From the NCBI GenBank assembly GCA_947476535.1, contig CANJRC010000005.1, positions 1 to 64,000 on the forward strand: 64,000 nucleotides of DNA, in the 5' to 3' direction. The position numbers and the translations under genes were made by a program. The notes beneath the pieces are model-generated. The model saw nothing but the letters and a program-made list of their open reading frames with translations. It was not told where the DNA came from and searched no databases. This document shows, one piece after another, positions 38,665-47,506 of this stretch; position 1 is the stretch's first letter; every line of letters starts with the position of its first letter. The DNA is from Betaproteobacteria bacterium (GTDB lineage Bacteria; Pseudomonadota; Gammaproteobacteria; Burkholderiales; SG8-39).

Positions 38665-40389
38665 ATGCCTAAACCGGCTCGCAGCTACACGCGCTACGCA
38701 CCTGTCTTGCTGGTGCTTGCGGTCATGGCATGTTCGACACCGCCGATGCGGCGGTCAGAAAACCACGTTACCCAAACGACGACACCGCCGAGCGGGACCA
38801 TTCCTTCGCCGGTACAGGTACCAGCCAATCTGCCGCGCCCCAAGGTCATCCAGAAGCCGGAAACTTACAGTGTGGTGGTCAACAATGTCCGCGTCCAGGA
38901 GCTGCTGTTCGCCTTGGCTCGCGACGCGAAATTGAATGTAGACATTCAGGCGGGGATCAATGGCACGGTCACCATGAATGCCATCGACCAGACCCTCCCC
39001 CAGCTGTTGAGCCGCGTTGCAAGGCAGGCAGACATTCGATGGGAACTCAACGGGCCCAACCTGTCGGTGATGCCGGACTCACCCTACCTACAGGTCTATC
39101 GTGTTGATTACCTGAACATGGAACGCTCCAGTACCAGCACCGTCAGCGTCACCGGGAACATTGCCTCTGGGGGCGGTGGAGGTGGCAACGCCTCGAGCTC
39201 TTCGGTCACTAACCGGGTCGATAGCCAGTTCTGGAAAGTCCTCGTCGACAACATCAAGAGCCTCCTTCAGGAAACCGACAAGATTTTTCCAGTAGGCGCC
39301 GCGCAGCCTGCGCCAGCTGCCGCGGCCCAAGCCCCCGCCCTACCCGGTGCGCCAGGGCAACCGGCACCCGCTGCGACGGGAAGTGCGGCTTCAACACCGA
39401 GCGCGACATTCAGAGAAGCCGCATCAGTCATTGCCAACCCAGAATCCGGGGTATTGAGCATCCGTGCCACCGCCCGCCAGCACGAAAAAGTCCAGGAATT
39501 CCTGGATCAGGTGATTGCCGGTGCAACGCGCCAAGTGCTGATCGAGGCCACGATCCTCGAGGTGACCCTGAACAACGACTATCAGCAGGGCATTGATTGG
39601 TCGATCCTTAGCCGCGGGGGACCGCGAATCCCGTTCAGCATCACCCAGGGGTCGGCCGCCGCGCTGCCCGGCTCACCGACGGGTGCGTTCTTCAACGGAA
39701 CCATTTCCGACCCAACCTTCAGCCTGGGCAACGTTTCGGCAACCGTCAGGCTGCTCGAATCCTTCGGCAACGTGCGCGTCCTCTCTAGTCCGAAGCTATC
39801 CGTGATGAACAACCAGTCGGCGCTACTGCGAGTTGTCGATGACATTGTCTATTTCAAGATCGACTCGACAGTCGTGCCGGCAACGGTGGCAGGCGCGGCG
39901 CCCACGGTTTCCTTCAACACGACCGCCAACACCGTTGCCGTCGGCTTCGTAATGAGCATGACACCACAGATCGCCGAAAACGATACCGTGCTACTCAATG
40001 TGCGCCCGTCGCTCACCCGGATTCTCAGCTTCGTCAATGACCCCAATCCCAACATCCCCGCCGGAAGCCCCAATCGCGTGCCGCAACTGCAGCGCAGGGA
40101 AATGGAATCGCTGATCAAGGTGAACAACGGACAGATCGCGGTCATGGGCGGCTTGATCCAGGACGAAGTGCGCGAGTTCGATGACTCGATTCCCGGTGCA
40201 AGTCGTACCGGCTTCGGCGCGCTTTTCGGCCAGCGCTCACGGACCAATGTCAAAACGGAACTTGTGATATTCCTACGGCCCTTGGTCATCAGGGATCCAA
40301 GCATCGACGGCGACTACCGCGCATTCCGCGCCTTGCTGCCCGACGAAAATTTCACGTCCCGCCCCAATCCGGCGAGACCAGCCCGTTAG
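38665..40389 (+). CDS. MshL-like outer-membrane secretin (lipoprotein)
   Basis: A 574-residue secretin forming the outer-membrane pore for the pilus. It carries a lipobox (LAVMACSTPP), a periplasmic secretin/TonB short N-terminal domain (NNVRVQELLFALARDAKLNVDI), an N1-type domain (RATARQHEKVQEFLDQVIAGATRQVLIEA-type region, about 270-300) and the C-terminal secretin core (NVRVLSSPKLSVMNNQSALLRV, VGFVMSMTPQI, NNGQIAVMGGLIQDEV). A Pro/Ala-rich linker follows a glycine run near residue 170. The 83-base upstream gap is very AT-rich, so a promoter there is possible, but no strong hexamers are seen. Confidence 0.92.
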   Translation: MPKPARSYTRYAPVLLVLAVMACSTPPMRRSENHVTQTTTPPSGTIPSPVQVPANLPRPKVIQKPETYSVVVNNVRVQELLFALARDAKLNVDIQAGINGTVTMNAIDQTLPQLLSRVARQADIRWELNGPNLSVMPDSPYLQVYRVDYLNMERSSTSTVSVTGNIASGGGGGGNASSSSVTNRVDSQFWKVLVDNIKSLLQETDKIFPVGAAQPAPAAAAQAPALPGAPGQPAPAATGSAASTPSATFREAASVIANPESGVLSIRATARQHEKVQEFLDQVIAGATRQVLIEATILEVTLNNDYQQGIDWSILSRGGPRIPFSITQGSAAALPGSPTGAFFNGTISDPTFSLGNVSATVRLLESFGNVRVLSSPKLSVMNNQSALLRVVDDIVYFKIDSTVVPATVAGAAPTVSFNTTANTVAVGFVMSMTPQIAENDTVLLNVRPSLTRILSFVNDPNPNIPAGSPNRVPQLQRREMESLIKVNNGQIAVMGGLIQDEVREFDDSIPGASRTGFGALFGQRSRTNVKTELVIFLRPLVIRDPSIDGDYRAFRALLPDENFTSRPNPARPAR

Positions 40390-40398
40390 CCCGAACTC

Positions 40399-41913
40399 AT
40401 GAGCCTGCTACTTGAAGCGCTGAAAAAGGCCGAGCTTGCCAAGCAAAGCATCAAGCCGGCACGGACGGAAAACCCGGACCCTCCACGGACCCAACCGGTC
40501 ATCACACGGGAAAATCTCCCAGACATCACGCTGCCGCTAGAGATTCTTGCCCACGACCTGCCCTCAGCCTCATCCGCCCGCGCGCCACAGCCTGAACTCA
40601 GCCTGGCCGAAGCGGCGAGCCCCGCTTACTCGGCAAGTCCATACGCGAGCCCGCTTGAGCAGCGAGCCGCGGAGGCTGCGACAGGAGACACAATGCCCCC
40701 TGCAGCAATGCAAGCCGATAGCGCCCCCCTTGACCGGCTAGGCGACAACAGTGCCCCTTTGGGTGCCAACCCGTCCCAGGCGGCTGCGCGCCAGATGTTT
40801 GAAGTCAAGGAGATGGACTATAACCCGCGACGGCCGTTCTATATCACCTTAGGTGTTCTGGTGCTCTGTGGTGCCGGATACGGGGGCTATGTCTGGTGGC
40901 AGATGCAGCCACGCTCTCTTTACAACGCGGCGGCCGCCAAGACTGCGCCCAAAGGCGTTGAAGAAACACCGTCAGCAGCCCCCCCCGCGAGTCCAGCGCC
41001 GACCGCGAACGCGGAAGCCGCCTCACCTGGATCTGCGACGACAACGGCAGCCGCTGCAGGCGCCCAGCAATCGCCCTCGACGCCTGCAACAACACCGGCC
41101 CCGCAAGTTACTGGCCAACCGGCACCAGCGCCCTTGCCCACTGGCAAGGCTCCAACGCAACCCGCTCCACCGCAGCAAACGGCACCCCAACCTGGGAGAC
41201 CGCCCGTGGTTGCTGGGAATGCGGATCTCACTGCTGCACAGGCAGCACCGGTTGCCCCGGCCGGCACGCCACGCCGTACACCCACCGGAGATGGAAGCAC
41301 GAGGGGAACGCGCTCAGCGATCACGGTGGCTCCTCCGAGGAACATCGTCGATCCGCAGATCGAACGGGCCTACACAGCCTTTCAGAAAGGCGACCTTGCC
41401 ACTGCGCGCGATCAATACCAGAAAGCCTTGCAGCAAGAACCCTCGAACCGGGACGCGCTGCTGGGGCTGGCTGCCATAGATACCCGGACGCGCGATTTCG
41501 AGTTGGCCGAATCGCGCTACATCAGACTGCTTGAAAGCGACCCGCGCGACGCGTATGCAATGGCCGGACTCATATCCCTGCGCGGTAATATCGACCCGAT
41601 ACAAGCGATAAGCCGCCTGAAAACCCTGATTGCATCGCAACCCGAAGTAGGTCAACTTCACTTTACGCTGGGCAACCAATTTGCCGCCCAGCGTCGCTGG
41701 CCCGATGCGCAGGCCGCCTATTTCAAAGCCTATTCGCTCGAACCGGAGAATCCGGACTTTGCCTTCAATCTGGCCATCAGCCTCGATCAAATGCATCAGA
41801 CCAAGCCCGCGCTCGAATACTACCGCCGAGCATTGACTCTTTCCGAGGCGCGAGCATTCAGTTTTGACAAGGATCTTGCTTCGAGGCGCATATCGGAGCT
41901 TGCAAGGCAATGA
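40399..41913 (+). CDS. MshN-like TPR protein with one membrane helix
   Basis: A 504-residue inner-membrane protein. It begins MSLLLEALKKAELAKQ, the standard opening of this family, has a membrane helix at about residues 150-170 (FYITLGVLVLCGAGYGGYVWW), a long Pro/Ala/Thr-rich periplasmic linker (about 180-310) and C-terminal tetratricopeptide repeats (AYTAFQKGDLATARDQYQKAL and following units, about 325-495). MshN-type proteins are thought to bridge secretin and inner-membrane parts. It lies nine bases after the secretin gene and overlaps the ATPase gene by four bases. Confidence 0.85.
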   Translation: MSLLLEALKKAELAKQSIKPARTENPDPPRTQPVITRENLPDITLPLEILAHDLPSASSARAPQPELSLAEAASPAYSASPYASPLEQRAAEAATGDTMPPAAMQADSAPLDRLGDNSAPLGANPSQAAARQMFEVKEMDYNPRRPFYITLGVLVLCGAGYGGYVWWQMQPRSLYNAAAAKTAPKGVEETPSAAPPASPAPTANAEAASPGSATTTAAAAGAQQSPSTPATTPAPQVTGQPAPAPLPTGKAPTQPAPPQQTAPQPGRPPVVAGNADLTAAQAAPVAPAGTPRRTPTGDGSTRGTRSAITVAPPRNIVDPQIERAYTAFQKGDLATARDQYQKALQQEPSNRDALLGLAAIDTRTRDFELAESRYIRLLESDPRDAYAMAGLISLRGNIDPIQAISRLKTLIASQPEVGQLHFTLGNQFAAQRRWPDAQAAYFKAYSLEPENPDFAFNLAISLDQMHQTKPALEYYRRALTLSEARAFSFDKDLASRRISELARQ

Positions 41914-43637
41914 ACTCCCCACGCCCGGCGACTCAGGCCGGGGCCACTCAGGCTAAACGGCACATCGGTCAGATTCTCATTGCCCAGGGAATTCTGACCG
42001 AGGACCAGCTTCGCATCGCCCTGCTTGAGCAGCTCAAGACGAGCCAACCCGTTGGAAAGCTGCTCGTCAACCTCGGCTTCGTCTCCGAGGCGACCCTTCG
42101 GGATGCGCTGTCCGAAAAGCTCGGCCTGCAATCGGTCGACTTGACCCAAATCGTCGTTGATTCGGCGGCGCTCAAACTGATCCCCAGGGATTTCGCCAAG
42201 CGCCACAATATTTTCCCGGTCGCGCTTGACCGCGAGCGTCGCCGCTTGATTGTCGCAACCTCCGATACCCACAACATCGTTGCGCTTGATCAGGTGCGCG
42301 CCCAATTGCGCGGCGAAGTAGAAATCGAATCCCGGCTGGCGGGCGAAACAGAAATTGCCAGGGCAATCGAGCAGTACTATGGCCACGATTTCTCAATCGA
42401 CGGGATACTGCATGAAATCGAAACCGGCGAAATCGATTTCCAGAGCCTGCAAACCTCGGGGGACGCCTACTCCCAACCTGTCGTCCGCTTGATCTCGGCA
42501 CTGCTCGCCGATGCGGTGGAGCGTGGGTCATCGGACATTCACTTTGAACCCGAGCAGAATTTCCTACGAATCCGCTACCGAATCGACGGCGTGTTGCGGC
42601 AGATTCGAAGCCTGCACAAAACCTACTGGCCCGCCATGGCAGTGCGCCTCAAAGTCATGGCGAAGATGAACATCGCCGAGACGCGCGCCCCGCAGGATGG
42701 CAGGATTTCATTGAATCTTACCGGTCGCCAGGTGGACTTTCGCGTTGCATCCCAGGCCACAACTCACGGCGAGAACGTGGTACTGCGTATCCTGGACCGG
42801 CAGAAGGGTATCGTCGCGCTGGATGCTCTAGGCCTCGAAGCAAGTCAGCTTGCGCTGCTGAAGAAGATGATTGCGCGACCCGAAGGCATCATTCTCGTCA
42901 CGGGCCCGACGGGCAGCGGCAAGACCACGACGCTCTACTCGGTGCTAAACCACATCAACAATGACGGCCTCAATATCATGACGCTCGAGGACCCCGTCGA
43001 GTACCCGATGACGCTGATCCGGCAAACGTCCGTCAACGAGGCCGCGAAGATGGATTTCGGCAACGGCATCCGGTCCCTGATGCGTCAGGACCCGGACGTC
43101 ATACTTGTCGGCGAAATCCGCGACCAGGACACGGCGACCATGGCCTTTCGTGCCGCCATGACGGGCCATCAAGTCTACTCAACCCTGCACACCAATTCAG
43201 CCATCGGCAGCATCCCGCGCCTGATCGATATCGGCATTGTCCCGGACATCCTGGCCGGAAACATCATCGGCGTCATCGCCCAGCGCCTGATCAGGCGCTT
43301 GTGCAAGCAATGCAAGCAGCCGTACGAAGCCACCGTAGCCGAAGGCCGCCTGCTGGGAGTCAATACCGACCGCTCGCCAACCCTGTATCGGGCGGTAGGC
43401 TGCGACCATTGCGACTACCAGGGATACAAGGGTCGCGTCGCGATCATGGAGATCCTCAAGCTGGACGGGGAACTCGACGAGCTGATTGCGCATCGGGCGA
43501 CCGTGCGTGAAGTCCTGAAGGCGGCGATTTCAAAAGGATTTCGCACGCTGGCGGACGACGGCATCCGTCGCGTCCTCGACGGATCGACATCGCTGGAAGA
43601 ACTCATGCGCATTGTCGACCTGACGGACCGAATGTAA
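41910..43637 (+). CDS. MshE/PilB-like pilus extension ATPase
   Basis: A 575-residue type II/IV secretion ATPase that powers pilin polymerisation. Walker A is GPTGSGKTTTLYS (332-339), the Asp box is IMTLEDPVEYP, Walker B is LMRQDPDVILVGEIRD, and the His box FRAAMTGHQVYSTLHTNSA follows. A CxxC pair with a second pair (RRLCKQCKQP, GCDHCDYQGYKG) gives the zinc site. The N-terminus holds two copies of a 24-residue MshEN-like pattern spaced by five residues (18-41 and 47-70), the fold that binds cyclic di-GMP in Vibrio MshE, though the key first-position arginine is not in register. No retraction ATPase accompanies it. Confidence 0.95.
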   Translation: MNSPRPATQAGATQAKRHIGQILIAQGILTEDQLRIALLEQLKTSQPVGKLLVNLGFVSEATLRDALSEKLGLQSVDLTQIVVDSAALKLIPRDFAKRHNIFPVALDRERRRLIVATSDTHNIVALDQVRAQLRGEVEIESRLAGETEIARAIEQYYGHDFSIDGILHEIETGEIDFQSLQTSGDAYSQPVVRLISALLADAVERGSSDIHFEPEQNFLRIRYRIDGVLRQIRSLHKTYWPAMAVRLKVMAKMNIAETRAPQDGRISLNLTGRQVDFRVASQATTHGENVVLRILDRQKGIVALDALGLEASQLALLKKMIARPEGIILVTGPTGSGKTTTLYSVLNHINNDGLNIMTLEDPVEYPMTLIRQTSVNEAAKMDFGNGIRSLMRQDPDVILVGEIRDQDTATMAFRAAMTGHQVYSTLHTNSAIGSIPRLIDIGIVPDILAGNIIGVIAQRLIRRLCKQCKQPYEATVAEGRLLGVNTDRSPTLYRAVGCDHCDYQGYKGRVAIMEILKLDGELDELIAHRATVREVLKAAISKGFRTLADDGIRRVLDGSTSLEELMRIVDLTDRM

Positions 43638-43666
43638 ATTCACTCGAAGTCCCGCGGAAAGCCACG

Positions 43667-44872
43667 ATGGCACGCTTTACCTACAAGGCAATTGACGCGC
43701 ATGGCAAGGCGATCATGGGTCAGATCGAGGCCCTGAATATCGTCGACCTGGAGATGCGCCTGCAGCGCATGGGGCTAGACCTCATCACCGGCGGGCAGGC
43801 GCGCCGCGATGTCAACCCCTTCGGCGGCTCGCCCGTCACGCGCACCGACCTGATCAATTTCTGCTTCCACCTCGAACAGCTGACGAGCGCAGGCGTGCCT
43901 CTCGTCGATGGACTGACGGATCTGAGGGACAGCGTCGAGAACGTGCGCTTCCGGGAGGTCCTTTCAGGGGTGCTCGAGAGCATCGGCGGCGGAAAGAATC
44001 TATCGCAATCGTTGTCCGACTATCCGAATGTGTTCGCCCCGGTATTCAACAGCCTCATTCGCGCAGGCGAAGATACGGGGCAACTGCCCAAAGTACTCAA
44101 GGAGCTGGCAGAGAGCCTGAAGTGGGAAGACGAACTCGCTGCCCAGACCAAGAAACTCATCATGTATCCGGCATTCGTCGGATCGATCGTGCTGCTCGTC
44201 ACATTCTTCCTGATGATCTATCTCGTCCCGCAGATGGTCGGCTTTATCAAGAACATGGGGCAGCAGATTCCCTTGCAGACAGTCATCCTCATCGAAGTAT
44301 CCACTTTCTTCGTCAATTACTGGTGGGCGATCATCATCGTGCCCGTCATCGTCGTCGCAGCACTCAAGATCGCCGCAAAGCAATATACGTCAGTGCGTTA
44401 CAACCTTGACCGCTTCAAACTGGGCCTGCCTCTTATCGGGCCGGTGCTGCGCAAGATCATCCTGTCCCGATTTGCCAGCACTTTTGCATTGATGTATGCG
44501 TCCGGGATCACTGTTCTGGATGCCGTTCGAAGCTCCGAGGAAACCGCAGGCAACCTGGTCATTCAGCGCGCGCTCCAGTTGTCCGGGCAGCAAATTGCCG
44601 ACGGCAAGAACGTGACCACCGCATTTCAGGACGCAGGCATCTTTCCGCCGCTGGTCATCCGGATGCTGCGGATCGGCGAATCCACAGGCGCGCTCGACAC
44701 CGCCTTGCTCAACGTCTCGTACTTCTACAACAGGGAGGTCAAGGAGTCGATCGGTCGCATCCAGGTCATGATCGAGCCCGCGATGACGGTCATACTGGGT
44801 GCAATTCTCGGATGGGTCATGCTCTCGGTTCTGGGCCCAGTGTACGATGTGATCAGCAAGATCAAGGTTTGA
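43667..44872 (+). CDS. MshG/PilC-like inner-membrane platform protein
   Basis: A 401-residue membrane protein of the GspF/PilC family. The start MARFTYKAIDAHGKAIMGQIEA, the two GspF domains (HLEQLTSAGVPLVDGLTDL in the first; SRFASTFALMYASGITVLDAV in the second) and three membrane segments (about 170-195, 215-240 and 370-395) are clear. It anchors the extension ATPase and hands pilins to the base of the fibre. It lies 29 bases after the ATPase gene. Confidence 0.95.
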   Translation: MARFTYKAIDAHGKAIMGQIEALNIVDLEMRLQRMGLDLITGGQARRDVNPFGGSPVTRTDLINFCFHLEQLTSAGVPLVDGLTDLRDSVENVRFREVLSGVLESIGGGKNLSQSLSDYPNVFAPVFNSLIRAGEDTGQLPKVLKELAESLKWEDELAAQTKKLIMYPAFVGSIVLLVTFFLMIYLVPQMVGFIKNMGQQIPLQTVILIEVSTFFVNYWWAIIIVPVIVVAALKIAAKQYTSVRYNLDRFKLGLPLIGPVLRKIILSRFASTFALMYASGITVLDAVRSSEETAGNLVIQRALQLSGQQIADGKNVTTAFQDAGIFPPLVIRMLRIGESTGALDTALLNVSYFYNREVKESIGRIQVMIEPAMTVILGAILGWVMLSVLGPVYDVISKIKV

Positions 44873-44883
44873 GCCGAGGATCC

Positions 44884-46452
44884 ATGGCCGCCAAGCACCT
44901 ACTCTACTTCACATCGCAGCAAGTGTCGGTTTTTCAATGGATGGGCGGCACGCTGTCGCTGGACAAGATCCTCTCTGCGAACGAGGAGGGCGCAGCCGCC
45001 TTCGGGGAATACGCCTCGGTCCGCACCAGCAGCCTGTTCTACATCCTGGCGGACCTCGTCGAAGAAGACTTTTCCCAGGAAAACCTTCCCGCGGTCCGGG
45101 GCAAGGATCGACGCCAGCTGATTCAGCGCAAGCTGGCGCAACGCTATCGCGACACTAGTCTGGCACTCTCCCTGTCACTCGGATTTGAAAAGATCGGGGA
45201 TCGGCGGGAGGAACAGATCCTGTTCAGCTCATTTACGAATACCCAGCAATTCCAACCGTGGCTGGAAGTCCTTCGCGCGCAGTCGGCGCGACTCGTGGGT
45301 ATCTATTCCATGCCACTTGTTGCCCCGCTGGTCGGCAAGAAGCTCGAGCTCAAGGGCAGCGAATACCTTCTCATCAGCCTCGAAGGCGCCGGGCTGCGAC
45401 AGACCTACGTGCAGAACGGACAGATTCGTTTCTCCCGATTGGGGAATGCAGATCGTAGCGATCCGCAGGCCATGGCCGAGACCTGCGCCGCGGAATCCAG
45501 CCGCATCCACCAATACCTGGTGAATTTGAGGGTTATCCCGCGAACGGCCACCTCGCTTGACGCGATCGTCCTCGTACCGCAGCGCTACAAAGAGCAATAT
45601 CAAGCCGCCTGCAAATCCACGGCCAATTTGCGATTCAGGATACTGGATCTCAACGAAGCATCCGGTGTCTCGAAGCTCAAGCGAGCCCCCGAAGAGTCCG
45701 AGGCGGAAGCACTGTTCCTGCACGTGCTTGCCGGCGCCCAACCAGCCGCGCAGTTCGCCACCGATGACCTGCGACGCTTCTACCATCTCTGGCGCGCCAA
45801 GATTGCGCTACTGACAGTCGGGGCGGCGGCGTTCATGTTTTGCATGCTGCTATCCGGCCTGAAACTCATCGAACTCTACAACGTCAATCAGGACGCGGCG
45901 CTCGACATGAGGCAGGAGACGGTCTCGGCGCAGCAGTATGCGCGCATGCAGGCGACGTTTCCCCAGACACCGGCGCCCAGCGAAAAACTCAAGGTGATTG
46001 TCGACAACTACGATGTCGTGCTTGCACAGCCCAACAGTCCGGAGCCGATGCTTGTAATGATCAGCAGAGCATTGGCGGCGGTGCCGCAAATCGAAATTGA
46101 GCGCATCGATTGGAGTGTCAACGCCGCCTACAAGAAGGATGCGCCAAAAGCGGCGACCCCTGCTTCGAAATCAACGCCAGCCGCCAAGGCCGGGCCCGCG
46201 GGAGTCGAGCGGGAATCGGCCCAAATTTCCGGACGAATCATTTCCGGACAGAACAACGACTATCGCGCCATCACGCTGATCGTCGACCAGTTTGCAGCGG
46301 CACTTCGCACGCAACCCGGCATTGAAGTCGTCAGCCGACAACTGCCCTTCGACATCAATGCTCAAAAGGCCCTGTCCGGAGACATCGGGGCCACGCGCCA
46401 GGCAGAAATTCCACGCTTCACATTGGTACTCAGCAAGCGGGAAGTGCAATGA
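44884..46452 (+). CDS. PilM-PilN fusion protein (MshI/GspL-like)
   Basis: A 522-residue protein. Residues 1-300 look like the actin-like cytoplasmic fold of PilM/MshI (KHLLYFTSQQVSVFQWMGG; YLLISLEGAGLRQTYVQNG; AAESSRIHQYLVNLRV). One membrane helix lies at 306-328, followed by a coiled region and a ferredoxin-like periplasmic part resembling PilN (MLVMISRALAAVPQIEIERIDW). A Pro/Ala/Lys linker sits near residue 430. In classic type IV pili these are two genes; the fusion resembles GspL of type II secretion. The ATG at 44884 follows GAGGATCC closely. It overlaps the PilO-like gene by four bases. Confidence 0.78.
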   Translation: MAAKHLLYFTSQQVSVFQWMGGTLSLDKILSANEEGAAAFGEYASVRTSSLFYILADLVEEDFSQENLPAVRGKDRRQLIQRKLAQRYRDTSLALSLSLGFEKIGDRREEQILFSSFTNTQQFQPWLEVLRAQSARLVGIYSMPLVAPLVGKKLELKGSEYLLISLEGAGLRQTYVQNGQIRFSRLGNADRSDPQAMAETCAAESSRIHQYLVNLRVIPRTATSLDAIVLVPQRYKEQYQAACKSTANLRFRILDLNEASGVSKLKRAPEESEAEALFLHVLAGAQPAAQFATDDLRRFYHLWRAKIALLTVGAAAFMFCMLLSGLKLIELYNVNQDAALDMRQETVSAQQYARMQATFPQTPAPSEKLKVIVDNYDVVLAQPNSPEPMLVMISRALAAVPQIEIERIDWSVNAAYKKDAPKAATPASKSTPAAKAGPAGVERESAQISGRIISGQNNDYRAITLIVDQFAAALRTQPGIEVVSRQLPFDINAQKALSGDIGATRQAEIPRFTLVLSKREVQ

Positions 46453-47060
46453 TCGTGGGAAAGGGCGATATCAAGCGACTGCGCTGGCCGATCATCGGTG
46501 CCGCCATCCTCATTGCCATGGGCGTTGCCGCAATCACGGCCTCGGAACGGTATGTCGACGTTGCCAAGGAAAGCCGCAAGGGAACCCTTGCCCGACGCAC
46601 CGCTGCGCAGGAAAGACTGGCCAGCGCCGCAGAAGAGGAAAAGCAGATTCGGGCCAATCTGGTCTACTACCAGAAGATGATCGACGCCGGAATAGTGGGG
46701 CCCAAGGATCGTCTCGACCTGATCGAAAAGATTGCCGCAATCAAGACTGACCGGAAGCTCTTCGAGATCAAGTACAACATTTCCCCCCAGCGTGCGCTGG
46801 AGTACCCCGGCATCCAGCCCACCGGGGCCTGGGATTTCGTCAACAGTCCGATGCGACTGGACATGACACTACTCCATGAAGACGACTTGCTCAATTTTCT
46901 TGCCGACCTGCAGGCCAGTAAGCAGACACATGTCGTAGTACGAAAATGCGTGTTGCAGCGGATTCCCGGTGCTGCCTTGACGCCGACCACTGCGGCGCCG
47001 ATGCTTCAATCGGAATGCCTGGTGGACCTGATCAATCTCATGGAATCGAAGCCCTCGTGA
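46449..47060 (+). CDS. PilO/GspM-like alignment protein
   Basis: A 203-residue bitopic membrane protein: one N-terminal helix (LRWPIIGAAILIAMGVAAITAS), a charged coiled coil (ESRKGTLARRTAAQERLASAAEEEKQI) and a C-terminal ferredoxin-like domain (MRLDMTLLHEDDLLNFLADLQ). This architecture and its position after the PilM-PilN gene point to PilO/MshJ. It would pair with the PilN part of the preceding protein. It overlaps both neighbours by four bases. Confidence 0.75.
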   Translation: MIVGKGDIKRLRWPIIGAAILIAMGVAAITASERYVDVAKESRKGTLARRTAAQERLASAAEEEKQIRANLVYYQKMIDAGIVGPKDRLDLIEKIAAIKTDRKLFEIKYNISPQRALEYPGIQPTGAWDFVNSPMRLDMTLLHEDDLLNFLADLQASKQTHVVVRKCVLQRIPGAALTPTTAAPMLQSECLVDLINLMESKPS

Positions 47061-47506
47061 TCAATAGCGCACCGCGCCAGCGCCGCAACCTCCAAGGAGC
47101 AGTGGCTGCACTGTTGGTGACTGCGGCATTGATTCCCGCGACGTCCGCGCTGGCTGCAGAAGAGCTGGGACGCCTGTTCCTGACGCCTCAGCAGCGCCAG
47201 GACCTGGAGCGGCGGCGTGCATCGAACGTGCCGGCAGTCGCCGCCCAAGCTGCCGTGGTGGAGAGCCTGATTACCATCAATGGTCATGTGAGGCGTACCG
47301 GCGGAAACACCACGACGTGGATCAACGGCCAACCACAACTCGATTTGCCGAAAACCGGCGATCCCGCCACAGTGTCGCTCAGCCAGGGAGAAGGCGACGC
47401 CACGATCACCTTGCGTGTGGGACAGACCCTTGACAAGGGCAAAGGCGAGGTGCGTGACGGACTCAATGGGGGCGAAGTCAAGGCACCTGCGCGGCGAGGC
47501 CGATGA
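47057..47506 (+). CDS. Small exported protein in the MshK/PilP position
   Basis: A 149-residue protein with a signal peptide (GAVAALLVTAALIPATSALA) and a short mature domain containing ELGRLFLTPQQRQDLERRR and a beta-rich segment (SLITINGHVRRTGGNTTTWING). The GRLF(L/F)TP..R..L motif occurs in small proteins of betaproteobacterial MSHA-like loci. The GTG at 47057 overlaps the previous stop (GTGA) and is the likely start; the open frame before it lies in the PilO-like gene. By location it may link the inner-membrane ring to the secretin, as PilP does, but the family link is weak. Confidence 0.6.
   Translation: MINSAPRQRRNLQGAVAALLVTAALIPATSALAAEELGRLFLTPQQRQDLERRRASNVPAVAAQAAVVESLITINGHVRRTGGNTTTWINGQPQLDLPKTGDPATVSLSQGEGDATITLRVGQTLDKGKGEVRDGLNGGEVKAPARRGR

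Noticed and set aside
41314-42386. Two long reverse-strand open frames opposite the MshN- and MshE-like genes
   Set aside because: No domain similarity; the forward strand encodes well-conserved pilus proteins with overlapping stops and starts.
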